This document shows, in pieces, positions 1 through 9,526 of a DNA stretch of 23,984 nucleotides. Each line of letters opens with the position of its first letter. Position 1 is the stretch's first letter. The translations under genes and the position numbers were made by a program. The notes beneath the pieces were generated by a model that did no database searches, was not told the origin of the DNA, and saw only the letters and a list, made by a program, of their open reading frames with translations. The stretch is from Gnetum montanum. Taxonomy: Eukaryota; Streptophyta; Gnetopsida; Gnetales; Gnetaceae. The stretch lies in NCBI GenBank assembly GCA_015680685.1, contig MNCI01009116.1:84460-108443 (forward strand), in the 5' to 3' direction.

Positions 1-468
1 AGCACCCACGGGTGTGTACGGCTAGCTAAGGAATCGGCTGCTTATCACACTTAAGCTAAATAGGTGCCTCAGTACGACCACTTCGAGCACTTGCGTTACG
101 TGTGGTGATCCCAGTAACGATTAGCATTTGGTAAGCCACAGTTGCATAGTTCAGGGTGTGTCCGGTAAGTGGGAACGGATGCTGACGCTAGTTAATTTAG
201 ACTTAGGACATTAGTTAGAGTTAGTTAGTTTCTCAACCCTTTCCCCTGATAGCATAGAAGATAAGCCAAAAAATACCAAAAAATCACATACCTCAGACTT
301 GCTTAACCATACACCGTGACACTTACAAGCAAGCCTGGGAAGACAACGAACGATTAACCCCAAGTGTTTCTTGTGGTGTTAAGGCATTTAGTTTGCGGAG
401 TTTGACTGGATCGCGCATACATGCTCGTATTCGTATGGTTGAGTGTAGGGGTACCTCGCCACTCATCA
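1..468 (+). mobile_element. Element A: 3'-terminal part (U5) of an Athila-type LTR, truncated by window edge
   Basis: This is the right end of an LTR related to those at 670, 12389, 16991 and 21625. It shares the terminal U5 block: a GTTTGAC motif near 400, then TCGTATGGTTGAGTGTAGG, GGGTACCTCG and the end TCATCA at 463-468. It also carries two degenerate copies of the U5 motif TTGGTAAyCCyAGTAG, near 106-118 and 129-145. No primer-binding site follows position 468, so it is a 3' LTR or a solo LTR, not a 5' LTR. Its end block looks closest to the LTR of element D. The U3, the TATA box and the rest of the element lie off the left edge. If it is a 3' LTR, the five bases after it (ATATG) should recur at the other end of the element. 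Confidence 0.85.
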
Positions 469-664
469 ATATGCATGAGCCATAGTGATGGAAATCACTA
501 ATTTTAGTCATAAGTAGCCAAATTCTTGTAATTTATTTCAAAAACTTACAACAATCAACTAGTGACTCCAATGTGTGTTTAAATGGATTATAGGGACTCT
601 TTGTTTGAGTAAATATACCTTGGTATATCCATAAGCAAAAATAATTATTGATATTGTTTTCTTC
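469..664. other. Flanking AT-rich sequence between elements A and B, no gene seen
   Basis: About 200 bases of AT-rich DNA separate the end of element A from the target duplication of element B. No coding potential, RNA gene or transposon signature is visible. Joined across B, it is continuous with 13319 onward. Confidence 0.6.
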
Positions 665-669
665 ACGTT
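665..669. repeat. Target-site duplication of element B, left copy (ACGTT)
   Basis: ACGTT lies immediately before the first TG of the 5' LTR and is repeated exactly after the last CA of the 3' LTR at 13314-13318. Five bases is the usual Ty3/gypsy target duplication. It shows that both LTRs belong to one insertion and fixes its limits. Confidence 0.93.
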
Positions 670-794
670 TGATGAAGTGTCATAAAGTCAATGCATCAAC
701 TAGATTGCGTATACGCGGCCACGTCGATGCGGGCCCGTCGACGTAGCCTCCCTGCGTCGACGTGGCCTCGTTTACGCAACCACCCTTCCCGGCC

Positions 795-802
795 TATAAA
801 TA
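795..802 (+). promoter_or_regulatory. TATA box of the element B 5' LTR
   Basis: TATAAATA sits about 125 bp into the LTR, just after a CpG-rich block of GTCGACG repeats and 170 bp before AATAAA. A start near 825-830 is inferred. The same box is conserved in the 3' LTR at 12514-12521. Confidence 0.75.
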
Positions 803-971
803 TGAGGGCCTTCTGCCTCATTTAGGCATCTTTTTGAGTAGTTGTAGCAAAGCTCTTGCAGTTTGCTCCTACAAGAGATAGAATATTTTCCAAGTGCCCG
901 CATTAGGTGTAAGAAAAGTGATCAGATCCTTATTCGAGCGTTGATGTATCTGAGCCCATTGGCGTGACGGC

Positions 972-977
972 AATAAA
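972..977 (+). promoter_or_regulatory. Polyadenylation signal in the 5' LTR of element B
   Basis: AATAAA lies in GGCAATAAAGA, which recurs in the 3' LTR (12691-12696) and in the LTR of element C (17269-17274). Element D has AATAAG. About 50 bases upstream of it are also alignable between B, C and D. It marks the R/U5 side in each LTR. Confidence 0.65.
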
Positions 978-1573
978 GATGAACTATTCAAGCATTCCTT
1001 GCAGCATTTGGACTTAGTTATTTCATGCATTTAATAGTCTAATATGTTTATGCTTCATTAGTTACTTGTTGATTACTTATGTTTTCATTATTATAATTTC
1101 AATCGTTATTGTTCATTTGTAGTTCGTTAAAGACATAAGTACTACCATCTCGAACGTAATCCAAACACTTGGTAAGCCCAATGACACTTAACGTCTGGTA
1201 ACCCAGTAGTGTTAGGAAATGCTCAGAACGTGCTCGGAAGATGGGACCGAATGCTTATGCTAAGAGTAGTTAGAATATAACTTAGGATAATTAGAGATTA
1301 GATAATAGTTTATTCCTTACTTTCCATACCTCAATTAGTCGCTGAAAAGATAATTAAAAAGATATAAAAATCATTAGCCTTTGTCTCACTTAACCATCGT
1401 AAATAGGACCTCACAAGTGAGATTAGGATGACAACGACCGTTCTAACCCAAGGTTTCACTGGTTAGAAGTCTGGTGTATGTTAAGTGCTTACAATCTGCG
1501 GATTTTGACCAAGTCGCGCATGAACGCTCGTGATTCGTATGGTTGGGCGTAGGGGTACCTAGTCGCTCATCAT

Positions 1574-1591
1574 TGGCGCCGTTGCCAAGGA
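1574..1591 (+). other. Primer-binding site of element B, complementary to tRNA-Asp
   Basis: TGGCGCCGTTGCCAAGGA begins one base after the LTR. It matches the complement of the 3' end of plant tRNA-Asp(GUC) at 16 of 18 positions; the tRNA comparison is from memory. tRNA-Asp priming is typical of Athila-type elements. Elements C and D have decayed versions in the same place. Confidence 0.88.
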
Positions 1592-1738
1592 CTATTAGTC
1601 TTACACGCATCATCTAACTTTAGTGAAATTATCATTTAAGTCATTAGAATGGACCCAGGATAGAAATATTTCTGCACGCTAGGCAAATTTAAGTTAATTA
1701 TAAGGTACACTGGTTACATGGACCATTTGACGTCCAAT

Positions 1739-4237
1739 ATGTCTTCTCACAAGAGAGAGGTATTTGAACCACTGATGCCGCAAGAATGTTGGGTGGTGTA
1801 CAAACATCCCGATGAATATGTCCCTGATTTCACATTCATCCTACATCAGGATGAGCATCTTCGATGGCGGGACATGGAGGGTAGCATTGTGCTACCGCCC
1901 TACCGAGCAACTCCTGCGATGCTATATCACAATTTGGGCAGATTGGGCATCCAGGACCGGGTGGCGGAATATGTCATGGAGGACCATGACCATCGGGACT
2001 ATCATCCTATGGAGGCTCAATGGATAAGAGATCAGCAGTAGGTCGAGAGATATGAACAACAGAAGGGGAAACATTTCAGTAACCCCTTATTCTCGCAAGG
2101 GCCACAAGACGATGGGGATCCCGTATTCCATGATACCCATTCGACCGAACTTCACTTGGGGCCGCAGATCCTCTAGTCAGTCATCTAAAACAAACCTCCA
2201 AGTGACCACGATCCTCGAGGGGATGGTGGGTCACGTAGCAAAGCTGGAGGAGATGACCGCGGCCGCCACTAGGGTAGATGGGGAGATCGACGCCAGAGCA
2301 GTGGCGATGCCTCTCCTTCTTCTTCGTCCTCCCCCTCTCCTATGCCTTCATCCAGCTCAGGCTCTGAGCGTAACAGGGGAAGGCTGGAGAGAAAGGACGG
2401 TGGTAAACAGGTTTGAAGGGGACAATGTGAGGAAGCACACGACCAATCACGTGGCCCTCACCAGCATGAAAGAAGAGGTAGCCAAAATTATCACAGACAT
2501 CATAGTCCCCAATAGGACTATGATTCAGATGAGCCGTTGTTAGCTACTTGAAGCATGCTCCAAATTGCAGAGGCAGTTCACATTCCAAGCAAGCACATGA
2601 AGGATAGTCGGATCAAGCGTGTTGATATGAACAACATCCCCATATTTGAAGGGGGATACAACTGTGATCTGTAGACCCACCTGCAGGCATTCTATGACGC
2701 CTGCACCCTACAAAACATTAATAATGATTGGCAACGGTTGAAGCTGTTCCCTCGCACACTCATCAAAGAAGTTGAAAGTTGGTACCAGTCCTTGAAGCTG
2801 GAATCAATCAGAAGATGGAGTACGATGCTTGAAATATTTAATGAAAAATATCAAACATACTCTAGAGTGGTGAATCTGAGACAGTAGATCCAAGGTTGGA
2901 AACAAGGGAATCATGAACCCTTGGATGCTGCCAAGAGCAGGTATTACTCACTGTTGCATCGGTGCCCTGGTCATGGTTACTCTCAGTGGGCACAGCTTCA
3001 CCACATTATTGATGGGCTCCATTTTGAAACGCGAAAGACCCTTGGTGTGTACACCAAGGGATGACTGTTGGAGCTAAGGACCCATCAGTTGCAGCACCTC
3101 ATTGATCAGGTGGCCAAAGAGGAAGGAAAACTTAGAAAAAAGGAGAGTGTAAAAGAATTCAATCGGGATCCTTCCCTTAGGAAGAGGGAGGTCTGATTTT
3201 GTGATGAGGAGGATGAGTCACCTCTAGAAGCAACGGTGAATCGGAAGAATTTGCCATTACAAAAGTTCGCATCTGAAATATCAACAAAGGTGGATAAAAT
3301 GTGGGACTCTTTGGATGAGAAATTCCAAAGTGTATTGAACATTGCAGAAGAGTGCAAAGAACAAGGTAGCGACCATGATCGGTGCAGGAAGAAGGGAGCT
3401 GAACATGCCCTACATAAGGGTAAGGGAAAAGTTGTTGTAGCAAAGCAAGTTGTAGACTCTGACATCGAGGAGGACGATGGATGTGGCATATGCGAATATG
3501 AGCATCCTAAGGGATGTTGTCCTATGGTGTCACACCTTCAGGAGTCTGGGGTGTATGCCTTGAACCCTCATTTGGCGCAATGGCAGACACCTCGAAGGTT
3601 GCCTTATCCACAAGGCAACCCAAGGCGATTCCACCAACAACAGCAAGGATATTATCCGAGTGGAATGCCCCCGCAACCGTATGAATACTTCCAACAGTGG
3701 CAGCAACCACAAGCATGGGGGATGCCACCTCCAAGACAGCAGTACCCTTATAAGTAGTCAGATCCTTATGGGTACTATGTTCAGCAACCGATCTCTCTAA
3801 GAGACTCTTCTAGTCATGCGGCCGTTCCCAGTTACTACCATCCCCCTGAATATTTTAGACATCCATCTCCATCACCCAGGGGAAAAAATCCACATCTCTT
3901 CTACCCTCATTCACCTTCTTTTGCCATTTCTCCACACCATCCCTCTCAGTTACCACCCGCTCCATCAATGCAGGGAGAAATACCGCCACAGCCACAGTAC
4001 AGAAAGGCTACGAGGGCTATTAACTTACAACCAGCACCTCAGTTGAGTGGACCGGAACCCAAACAACGCAAACGTCCTTTTTTTTGGCCCAATAATCTGA
4101 ACACACCCTCACCTATGCCTGTGGCCAGTGCCTCCGAACCTACCAACGCCTCCACCATCACACTGCCCGAGCAGTCCTCCGCTCCATCGCACTCCAACAT
4201 CCAGACGATCATGCTCACACATGCTGTGACCAACTGA
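1739..4237 (+). pseudogene. gag: Element B gag pseudogene (capsid/nucleocapsid polyprotein)
   Basis: Gag would form the particle and package the RNA. The start at 1739 is chosen because ATG plus SSH(K/R) also opens gag of element C at 17961; an in-frame ATG at 1718 is an alternative. One frame runs from here to the protease with about 13 stops and no frameshift. In order it holds an unrecognised N-terminal domain (about 100 residues), a Ser/Arg/His-rich linker, and the retrotransposon Gag core (about 2640-3060, with SWYQSLKLESIRRW and FNEKYQTYSRV). After the core come a charged region with EISTKVDKMWDSLDEKF, an atypical Cys-His knuckle (CGIC then HPKGCC, near 3481-3518), and a Gln/Tyr/Pro-rich tail from about 3600. 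Stops at 2039, 3755 and 4235 are among those that break it. Confidence 0.85.
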
Positions 4238-4700
4238 ATCAAAGTAGGTTCTCTTCCCCAGAAATTGACAAATTTGAGAAGCCCCCTCATATATCTTCAA
4301 GTGGCTGGGAACGAGCTGTGCAAAGATCTTTCGGACTAAGGGTTAGGGGTCAATTTAATCTCTCATGACATGTACAAGAACTGGAACCTTCCCCCGCTAA
4401 AGAAGAGCAACATCCGGCTCGAGTTAGCAGATCAATCCATCACCATTTCCTTGGGTTTGGTGGAGGACATTATGATTACCATTTGTGGGTGGTCCTATCC
4501 TACTGATTTCTTGGTCATCCGTGTCGAGAACTGTAAGGGGAACTTCCCAATCATCATGGGAAAAGCCTAGCTAAGCATGGTGGACGCATGACTAGGACTC
4601 CGAGATCTATCCTTGGAAATTTCAAAGGAAAATCCTTTTGGAAAGATCGAGAAGAAAAGAGTTCCATGCATCGTGCACAGTGTGCAACTATGTGTAGCAG
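4238..4700 (+). pseudogene. Element B aspartic protease pseudogene
   Basis: A retropepsin would cut the polyprotein. The match to Athila-type proteases is by pattern: a catalytic Asp followed by Gly and NLISHDMY, then LELADQSI, LGLVEDIMI, SYPTDFLVI and FPIIMGKA. The segment stays in the gag frame. The residue after the catalytic Asp (about 4334) is a TAA stop, whereas element C still reads DSG there, so the active-site triad is broken in B. More stops follow at 4568 and 4586. The frame is lost between about 4690 and 4740, where the alignment to element C moves to the next frame. Confidence 0.82.
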
Positions 4701-4739
4701 TTATGGTTCGCTAAGCGGATATCCATTCAGGCATGCAGT

Positions 4740-6071
4740 TGGTGTACCGAGGAATCACCTATTCAACAGTGCCTATATGCAGCAGCCACTAACCAAGAGG
4801 GCACCCAATGGCTCCCAGTGGCTGACAGCTAATCCTAATAGCAGCACGTTGTGCATGGAACCGTCTAAGGGGCTAGTGCAAGCCTATGTTGATAGCATGA
4901 ATGAGATGGAGGAGATTCATCAACAAATTCCCACTGTTGATGACCAAGATGACTGGGGAACGCTACAAATCCTTGAGAGCTTCAAACAAGAGCCCCTTGA
5001 GCTAAAGTCTTTACTGACTCACTTAGAGTATGCATTCTTGCAAAATGGCAAGCCGGTAATTATCAATGCCGCCCTTGCTCCTGAATAGAAAAAGAAATTG
5101 CTGGTGATGGTAAACAAATGGGTTGTTGCATTCGCGTGGTCCTATCCTGAGTTGACTGGAGTTGATCCTAGGATCTGCAAGCACCAAATCTATCTTGACC
5201 CTTCCATGAAGCCGCGACGACAACCACAAAGATGGTTGAATCCCAAATTGAAGCAGGTTGTAAAGATGAAATTGAACAATTGCTTAAGGCGGGATTCATC
5301 TATTCTATCATTGATAGCGAATGGGTTAGCCCACTCGTTATCATACCCAAGAAAGGTGGCAAGTGAAGGGTCTGTATTAATTTCTGGTTGCTCAACATGA
5401 CGACCTTCAAGGACCACTTCCTGCTCCCATTTGTGGACTAGGTGCTGGACACAATCACATGACACTGATATTACAGTTTTTTGGATGGTTATAGTGGTTA
5501 TAACCAAATCCAAATAGCACCAGAGGACCAGGCGAAAACCACTTTCACGAGTCCATGGGGGACTTTTGCATATAAGAAGATGCCCTTTGGCCTGTGCAAT
5601 GCTCCTGCGACGTTCTAATGCCTTGTCCTAAGCATCTTCTAGCAACAGATCAACAATGGTATAGAGGTCTTCATGGATGACTTCTCCACCTATGGTGTCA
5701 CGTTCGAGAAAGCCTTAGACCGTTTAGAGCAGGTTGTAAAGAGGTGTGTAGACACCAATCTGCAGCTCAATTGGCAAAAGAGCCATTTGATGGTCCAAGA
5801 GGGCATTGTGTTGGGGCATCGCATCTCATCAACAAGGATTAGCGTAGACCCTGAAAAGATCAGGGTCATCCAAGGAATCACCCGCTAACCAAGTACTGTC
5901 AAAGATGTGCGGTCATTCCTTAGACACATTGGTTACTACCAGCATTTCATTGAGCGCTTCTCGAAGATTGCCCAGCCATGAGTAGAGCTTACAAAGAAGG
6001 ATGCTCCATTCATTTGGACCAAGGAATGCAAGTCTGCATTCCAAGAGCTGAAACAAAAACTCGTAGAAGCT
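4740..6071 (+). pseudogene. Element B reverse transcriptase pseudogene
   Basis: The RT would copy the element RNA into DNA. The N-terminal part reads LTHLEYAFLQNGKPVI, then the primer-grip lead PRRQPQRWLNPKLKQVV. At about 5265 the frame shifts, and the rest is in the frame of 5673. There follow PLVIIPKKGGK, a stop where the family has Trp, FLDGYSGYNQI (first catalytic Asp), TTFTSPWGTFAYKKMPFGLCNAPATF, and the FMDD box at 5670-5681. A segment LNWQKSHLMVQEGIVLGHRIS follows, which is very Athila-like. Stops include those in the PKKGGK, PFVD and PATF regions, 5886 and one near 5981. The catalytic Asp residues themselves survive. Confidence 0.9.
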
Positions 6072-6470
6072 TTGGTTCTACAGGTACCAGATTGGTCTAG
6101 ACCCTTTAACATTATGACGAATGCCTTCAACTATGCCTTGGGAGCCATTCTTACACAGTGTGATGATCAGAAATGTCCGTATTATATGCACTGTGCAAGC
6201 CGTAGCATTGTGGGTGCTCAACTGAACTATACCACCACCAAGAAAGAATTGATGGTGGTGGTGTTCGCCTTAGACAAATTTTGGCACTATATGCTTGGAT
6301 ACGAGGTGTTTGTGCACATTGATCACAGTGCTATCTGGTTCCTAATGAACAAATTAACGATGAGCCCCTGCATAATCCAGTGGCTGGTGATTCTTCAAGA
6401 GTTTGATCTTCCCATGGTAGACAGAAAGGGGACTGAGAATGTGGTCACTGACCACTTGTATTGGTTATGA
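6072..6470 (+). pseudogene. Element B RNase H pseudogene domain
   Basis: RNase H would degrade the RNA strand of the hybrid. This is the longest clean stretch of pol, 132 codons in the RT frame. Family landmarks are PFNIMTNAFNYALGAILTQ, LNYTTTKKELMVVVFALDKF, HIDHSAIWFLMN and the closing GTENVVTDHL. The first catalytic Asp (in the usual D-A-S context) is Asn here, codon AAT at 6120-6122, one G-to-A change from Asp. The Glu of KELM and the Asp of HIDH remain. The domain ends at the TGA at 6468-6470, and the tether to integrase continues in the same frame. Confidence 0.88.
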
Positions 6471-7442
6471 TGGGACGACGCAGAAGAGGAGGAGCCCTTA
6501 TTAGACCAGTTTCCAGATGAAATCCTCTTCATAGGTGCTGTTGATCCTCAAGCACCCAAGGAATCTCCTTGGTTCAACCGCATCCTCACCTACCTTACAA
6601 CCTAGGAGTCGCCAAAGGAGTGGAACCATCGGCAGAAACAACAGTTTCTCCGTAAGGCCAAGTGTTTCATGGAAATCAATGGCCACATCTACAAGGTGTG
6701 CGCAGATGGCTTAGTTCGATGGTGTGTCCCTGATGATGATACAATGTGCGTCCTCCAAGATGCTCACGAGGTCCCTTGTGGAGGCCACTATGATGGACGC
6801 CGAACGGTCATGAAAATCCTGCTTGTAGGGTATTATTGGCCTACACTTTTCAGGGATGCACAATGGTTCGCTCGCTCCTATGAATGATGCCAAAGAGATG
6901 GTGGGATGATGGCATAGTTGGAGGGACCTCAATAGTGGATCCAGCCACTGGAGCCCTTCAACATCTAGGGTATCGACTTCATGGGGTCCATCACCCCCTT
7001 GTTAAACGAAAAAGCATACATCATCGTGGCTGTGGATTACTGTACAAAGTGGGCAGAAGCAGCAGCCATTGTCGACTATTCTTCCAACACCGCCGCACAA
7101 TTTGTCTAGCAACAAATCGTAACCAGGTTTGGAGTGCCATGTGCACTCATTTTTGACAATGGGACTCACTTCACGGGTTTCACTTTTCAAAAACTCATGC
7201 AACGCTTAGGGGTAGCACATAAATTCACAACACCCTATCACCCCCAAGCCAATGGGCAGGCCAAAGTCACCAATAGGGAGATCACCAAGATCCTTACTCG
7301 AATGATTAGCAAATACAGGAGGGATTGGAGTACCAAGCTCAACGATGCCCTATGGGCCTATTGCTCCACTTGGAAACTTCCTGTAGGGTATTCTCCCTAT
7401 GAGTTAGTGTACGGAAAGTTGCCAACACTTCCAATCTAAGCA
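6471..7442 (+). pseudogene. Element B integrase pseudogene
   Basis: Integrase would insert the DNA copy. The frame of RNase H continues. The zinc-binding region (about 6730-6900) keeps His in GGHYDGRRTV and YYWPTLF. The first Cys of its CxxC pair is Tyr (6879-6881), and a stop at 6885 follows. The core starts at GIDFMG with Asp at 6975-6977, and the second Asp is in FDNGTHF at 7155-7157. The third catalytic residue, 36 positions on in NGQAKVTNRE, is Lys (AAA, 7263-7265) where the family has Glu, so the DD35E triad is lost. Stops at about 6909, 6927, 6963 and 7107 also interrupt it. It ends with WKLPVGYSPYELVYG. Confidence 0.9.
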
Positions 7443-7842
7443 GAACTCTGGACACTATCCACCGCCTGTGACCTCGGTCTTGACCTACTGCTAGCACAAC
7501 GAGAATGATTAATTAATTTAAGTGTGCTAGATGAGAATTGATTAGTGGCCCTATTTTCCAATTAAACCCACAAGGCCTATAACAAGAAATGACATGATCT
7601 TAGGATTCAGAAGGTCACATTTCGATGTGGATACAAGGTATTGTATTGGAACCCCTCACATGTATCCCAACCGACAAAGTTTTAGACACTATGGAAGAGA
7701 CCTTATATTGTCTCCGAAACCTTCCCATTCGGGGCCTTGCTCATCCACAAACCTGGGGATCCCACTAGAACACAGTTAGTCAACCGCCAACAGCTTAAAC
7801 CTTTCCGTGAGCTCCATAAAACCAGTGCCATCGCCTATCATC
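7443..7842 (+). pseudogene. Element B integrase C-terminal and post-integrase segment
   Basis: The pol frame continues past the TAA at 7437-7439. It reads a Lys-Ala-Tyr-Asn segment (7570s), a beta-rich stretch around KVLYWNPSH and LWKRPYIV, and closes with QLVNRQQLKPFRE at about 7775-7812. The last is the usual end of Athila-type Pol, where NGxRLKPF is typical. Element C keeps a decayed version at 21400-21560. Several stops are present (7507, 7540, 7564, 7588 and 7681 areas). Confidence 0.75.
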
Positions 7843-7949
7843 AGCTGGTCATCCATGCTCCATCTTTCGCATCTCCTCCTTTCCACCCAGTCGTGGTGGA
7901 GACACTCATCCTTGCTGATCCATTTCACTGCACCCCTCACCATTTTGTC

Positions 7950-8086
7950 ATTTTTTTGTTTTATGCTTTTTTGTTTTCTAGTTTTTTGTTTTACACTTTT
8001 TTGTCTTACCCTTTTTGTTTTCAACTTCTTTGTTTTCCACTTTTTTTTTACACTTTTTGTTTTCCATTTTTCGTGTTTTTTTGTTA
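7950..8086 (+). repeat. T-rich minisatellite, about 15-bp unit, directly after pol
   Basis: Eight to nine imperfect units of the form TTTTTTGTTTTACAC run head to tail. The unit is a multiple of three, and the pol frame stays open across it to the stop at 8274-8276. In that frame it reads as a pentapeptide repeat, IFLFY-AFLFS-SFLFY-TFLSY-PFCFQ and so on. Other frames are also open simply because the DNA is T-rich, so coding is not shown. Confidence 0.75.
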
Positions 8087-8489
8087 CATTTTATCATCAT
8101 ATTGTTTGGCACGGTCGATTTTTGTTACGATGGGTACTATAATAGTCTTCCTCATTATCTGGCTCCCGCCATTGCATGGTTGTCCTTGGATTTTACATTG
8201 TTTTCACTTCATAAACTCAGCAGTGAGTCCATGTCATCCACCCATTCACCATTCCATGGTTTTCCTTTTGTTGTAAACATGCAACCCCTTCACTTAACAA
8301 ACATTTTAATGAATGTGTGACTTGTGTAGTTCCCCGACTGAGGGATGGCCCATTGGTTTGAATCGGGTGTGACTTCAAGGGGAATGCTTTATTCATTGTT
8401 CTGTTCTATTCCCTGGGTTGCTGGTGTGTCCTTATGGATTTCCTACCACTCCAAGTCTCTCTCCACGGAAGCTTTTGGGCAGTTCGACC

Positions 8490-8737
8490 TTGCATGGTGT
8501 GGTCCTCACTGAAAAATTCAAAAGAAAAAGAAAAACCAAAAATAGAAAAAATAAAAACAAAAAAAAATAAACTAAGGATTCAAAGCACACCCCTTGGTCG
8601 GATGCATGGACACACGCATGGGTCTTGGCATGGTGTGGTTCCCTTGCACAAGAGAAAAAAAAATAAACAAAAACACATCACGGTGGGAATTCAAAGCACA
8701 CCCCTTAGACTGCCTCTCATGGACCACACGCACTGGT
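8490..8737 (+). repeat. Imperfect tandem duplication (about 110-135 bp units) in the spacer
   Basis: GCATGGTGTGGT (about 8493 and 8629) is followed by an A-rich tract, then ATTCAAAGCACACCCCTT (8578 and 8689), then a block with ATGGAC(C)ACACGCA(T/C)(G/T)GGT. The two units differ mainly in A-tract length. Confidence 0.65.
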
Positions 8738-9497
8738 TATGGAACCTCCTTGGTCCCCTCGAACTTTGTCCCATTTCACTTCCTTCTTCTCACGTTTCTT
8801 GGAGTGGTGGTTGTCTGTGGGGTCATTCTTGTTTCCTTGGGGAATAGTCGGACCTTCGTCTATCATTGTGAGATCACTGTTTGTGGATGGTTTTGGGTTT
8901 GACCTTAGGAAAGGTTCTACTGGGTCACTTAACCACGATCTCACATGGGGTTTCATGTGGTCGACACTCAGAATTTTCATTCTCTCCTCTCCCTCTATTC
9001 CTGCTTCTCTCTGTACTCACCTCACTGCCCTTTTTCTATTTTTTTTGTTCGTCGTGTTTTTCATCGGTCTGTCATGCCTTGGCAGGTTCTCTTGGTTTGG
9101 AGTCTTCATAGGTTAACACCAATTATCAGCACCCGAGCCTGTGGACCCTAGTGTTGAGGGTATGCAAGGGCTACAAAGGTTGTTGCTTGCTATGGGGAGG
9201 ACCCACCTGCGTATTCCTGGTTCCACGTGTTAAGCCTCCAATCCTTTGGATTCCTTGGTTGCTTGTTTTCAATGTCCCATCGTTCGATTTCATCCTCACA
9301 AGAGTTCTTTTTGACCCCCGTTCTCCAATTTTGTCTCTTTTTCACGCTTCATTCCCTTCCTCTTGTCCTCAGCCATGCCTGGGCCTTTCCTACGCTTCAA
9401 TTGCCTCAATTTGAGCTTTCAAATTCTTCATTTTGGGTGTTTTATGGATTGGTCAATGCTGGTCTATGGGTGAATAGTGCTATGTATTAGCGACCCC

Positions 9498-9526
9498 GTC
9501 GACGCAACATCCAACCCCTATATATA
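9498..9526 (+). promoter_or_regulatory. Candidate internal promoter of the extra ORF (TATA box with U3-like motif)
   Basis: TATATATA at 9519-9526 follows GTCGACGCAAC at 9498-9508. The LTR U3 of the same element has GTCGACG and ACGCAACC just before its own TATA box at 795. An initiation site about 30 bases on, near 9550-9560, would place the leader exon immediately downstream. This is inference from motif order; a chance TATA in AT-rich DNA is possible. Confidence 0.4.

Larger units (their letters stand above)
670..1572 (+). repeat. 5' LTR of element B
   Basis: The LTR starts TGATGAAGTG and ends CGCTCATCA, and a 925-bp partner lies at 12389-13313. U3 (670 to about 825) contains GTCGA(T/C)G repeats between 721 and 768 and a TATA box at 795-802. 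R ends shortly after the AATAAA at 972-977. U5 carries the duplicated motif at 1169-1187 and 1195-1216. The reading order U3-R-U5 gives the plus orientation. Confidence 0.95.
7843..9490 (+). other. Element B spacer between pol and the extra ORF
   Basis: This 1.6 kb has no recognisable protein domain. Besides the T-rich minisatellite it holds two A-rich tracts (about 8510-8575 and 8648-8686). They lie inside an imperfect tandem duplication: unit 1 is about 8490-8626 and unit 2 about 8627-8737. Each unit starts near GCATGGTGTGGT and contains ATTCAAAGCACACCCCTT. Open frames between 8434 and 9490 look like chance products of low complexity. Athila-type elements commonly carry a noncoding spacer here. 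Confidence 0.6.

Noticed and set aside
323-511. Minus-strand ORF of 62 codons overlapping the LTR end of element A
   Set aside because: It lies antisense in U5 and crosses the LTR boundary; no domain, chance ORF.
2052-2543. Open frame of 163 codons inside gag of element B
   Set aside because: It is in a different frame from the gag homology shared with element C. The conserved reading with stops is the real one; this is a shadow over low-complexity sequence.
3106-3489. Minus-strand ORF of 127 codons
   Set aside because: Antisense to well-supported gag; open only as a mirror of a conserved coding strand.
5255-5275. Programmed frameshift in pol
   Set aside because: It falls inside the RT domain, not between domains, with no slippery heptamer noticed; a decay indel is simpler.
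8434-9490. Cluster of overlapping plus-strand ORFs of 70 to 137 codons in the spacer
   Set aside because: Overlapping frames, low complexity, no shared domain and no counterpart in element C. Insufficient support for genes.
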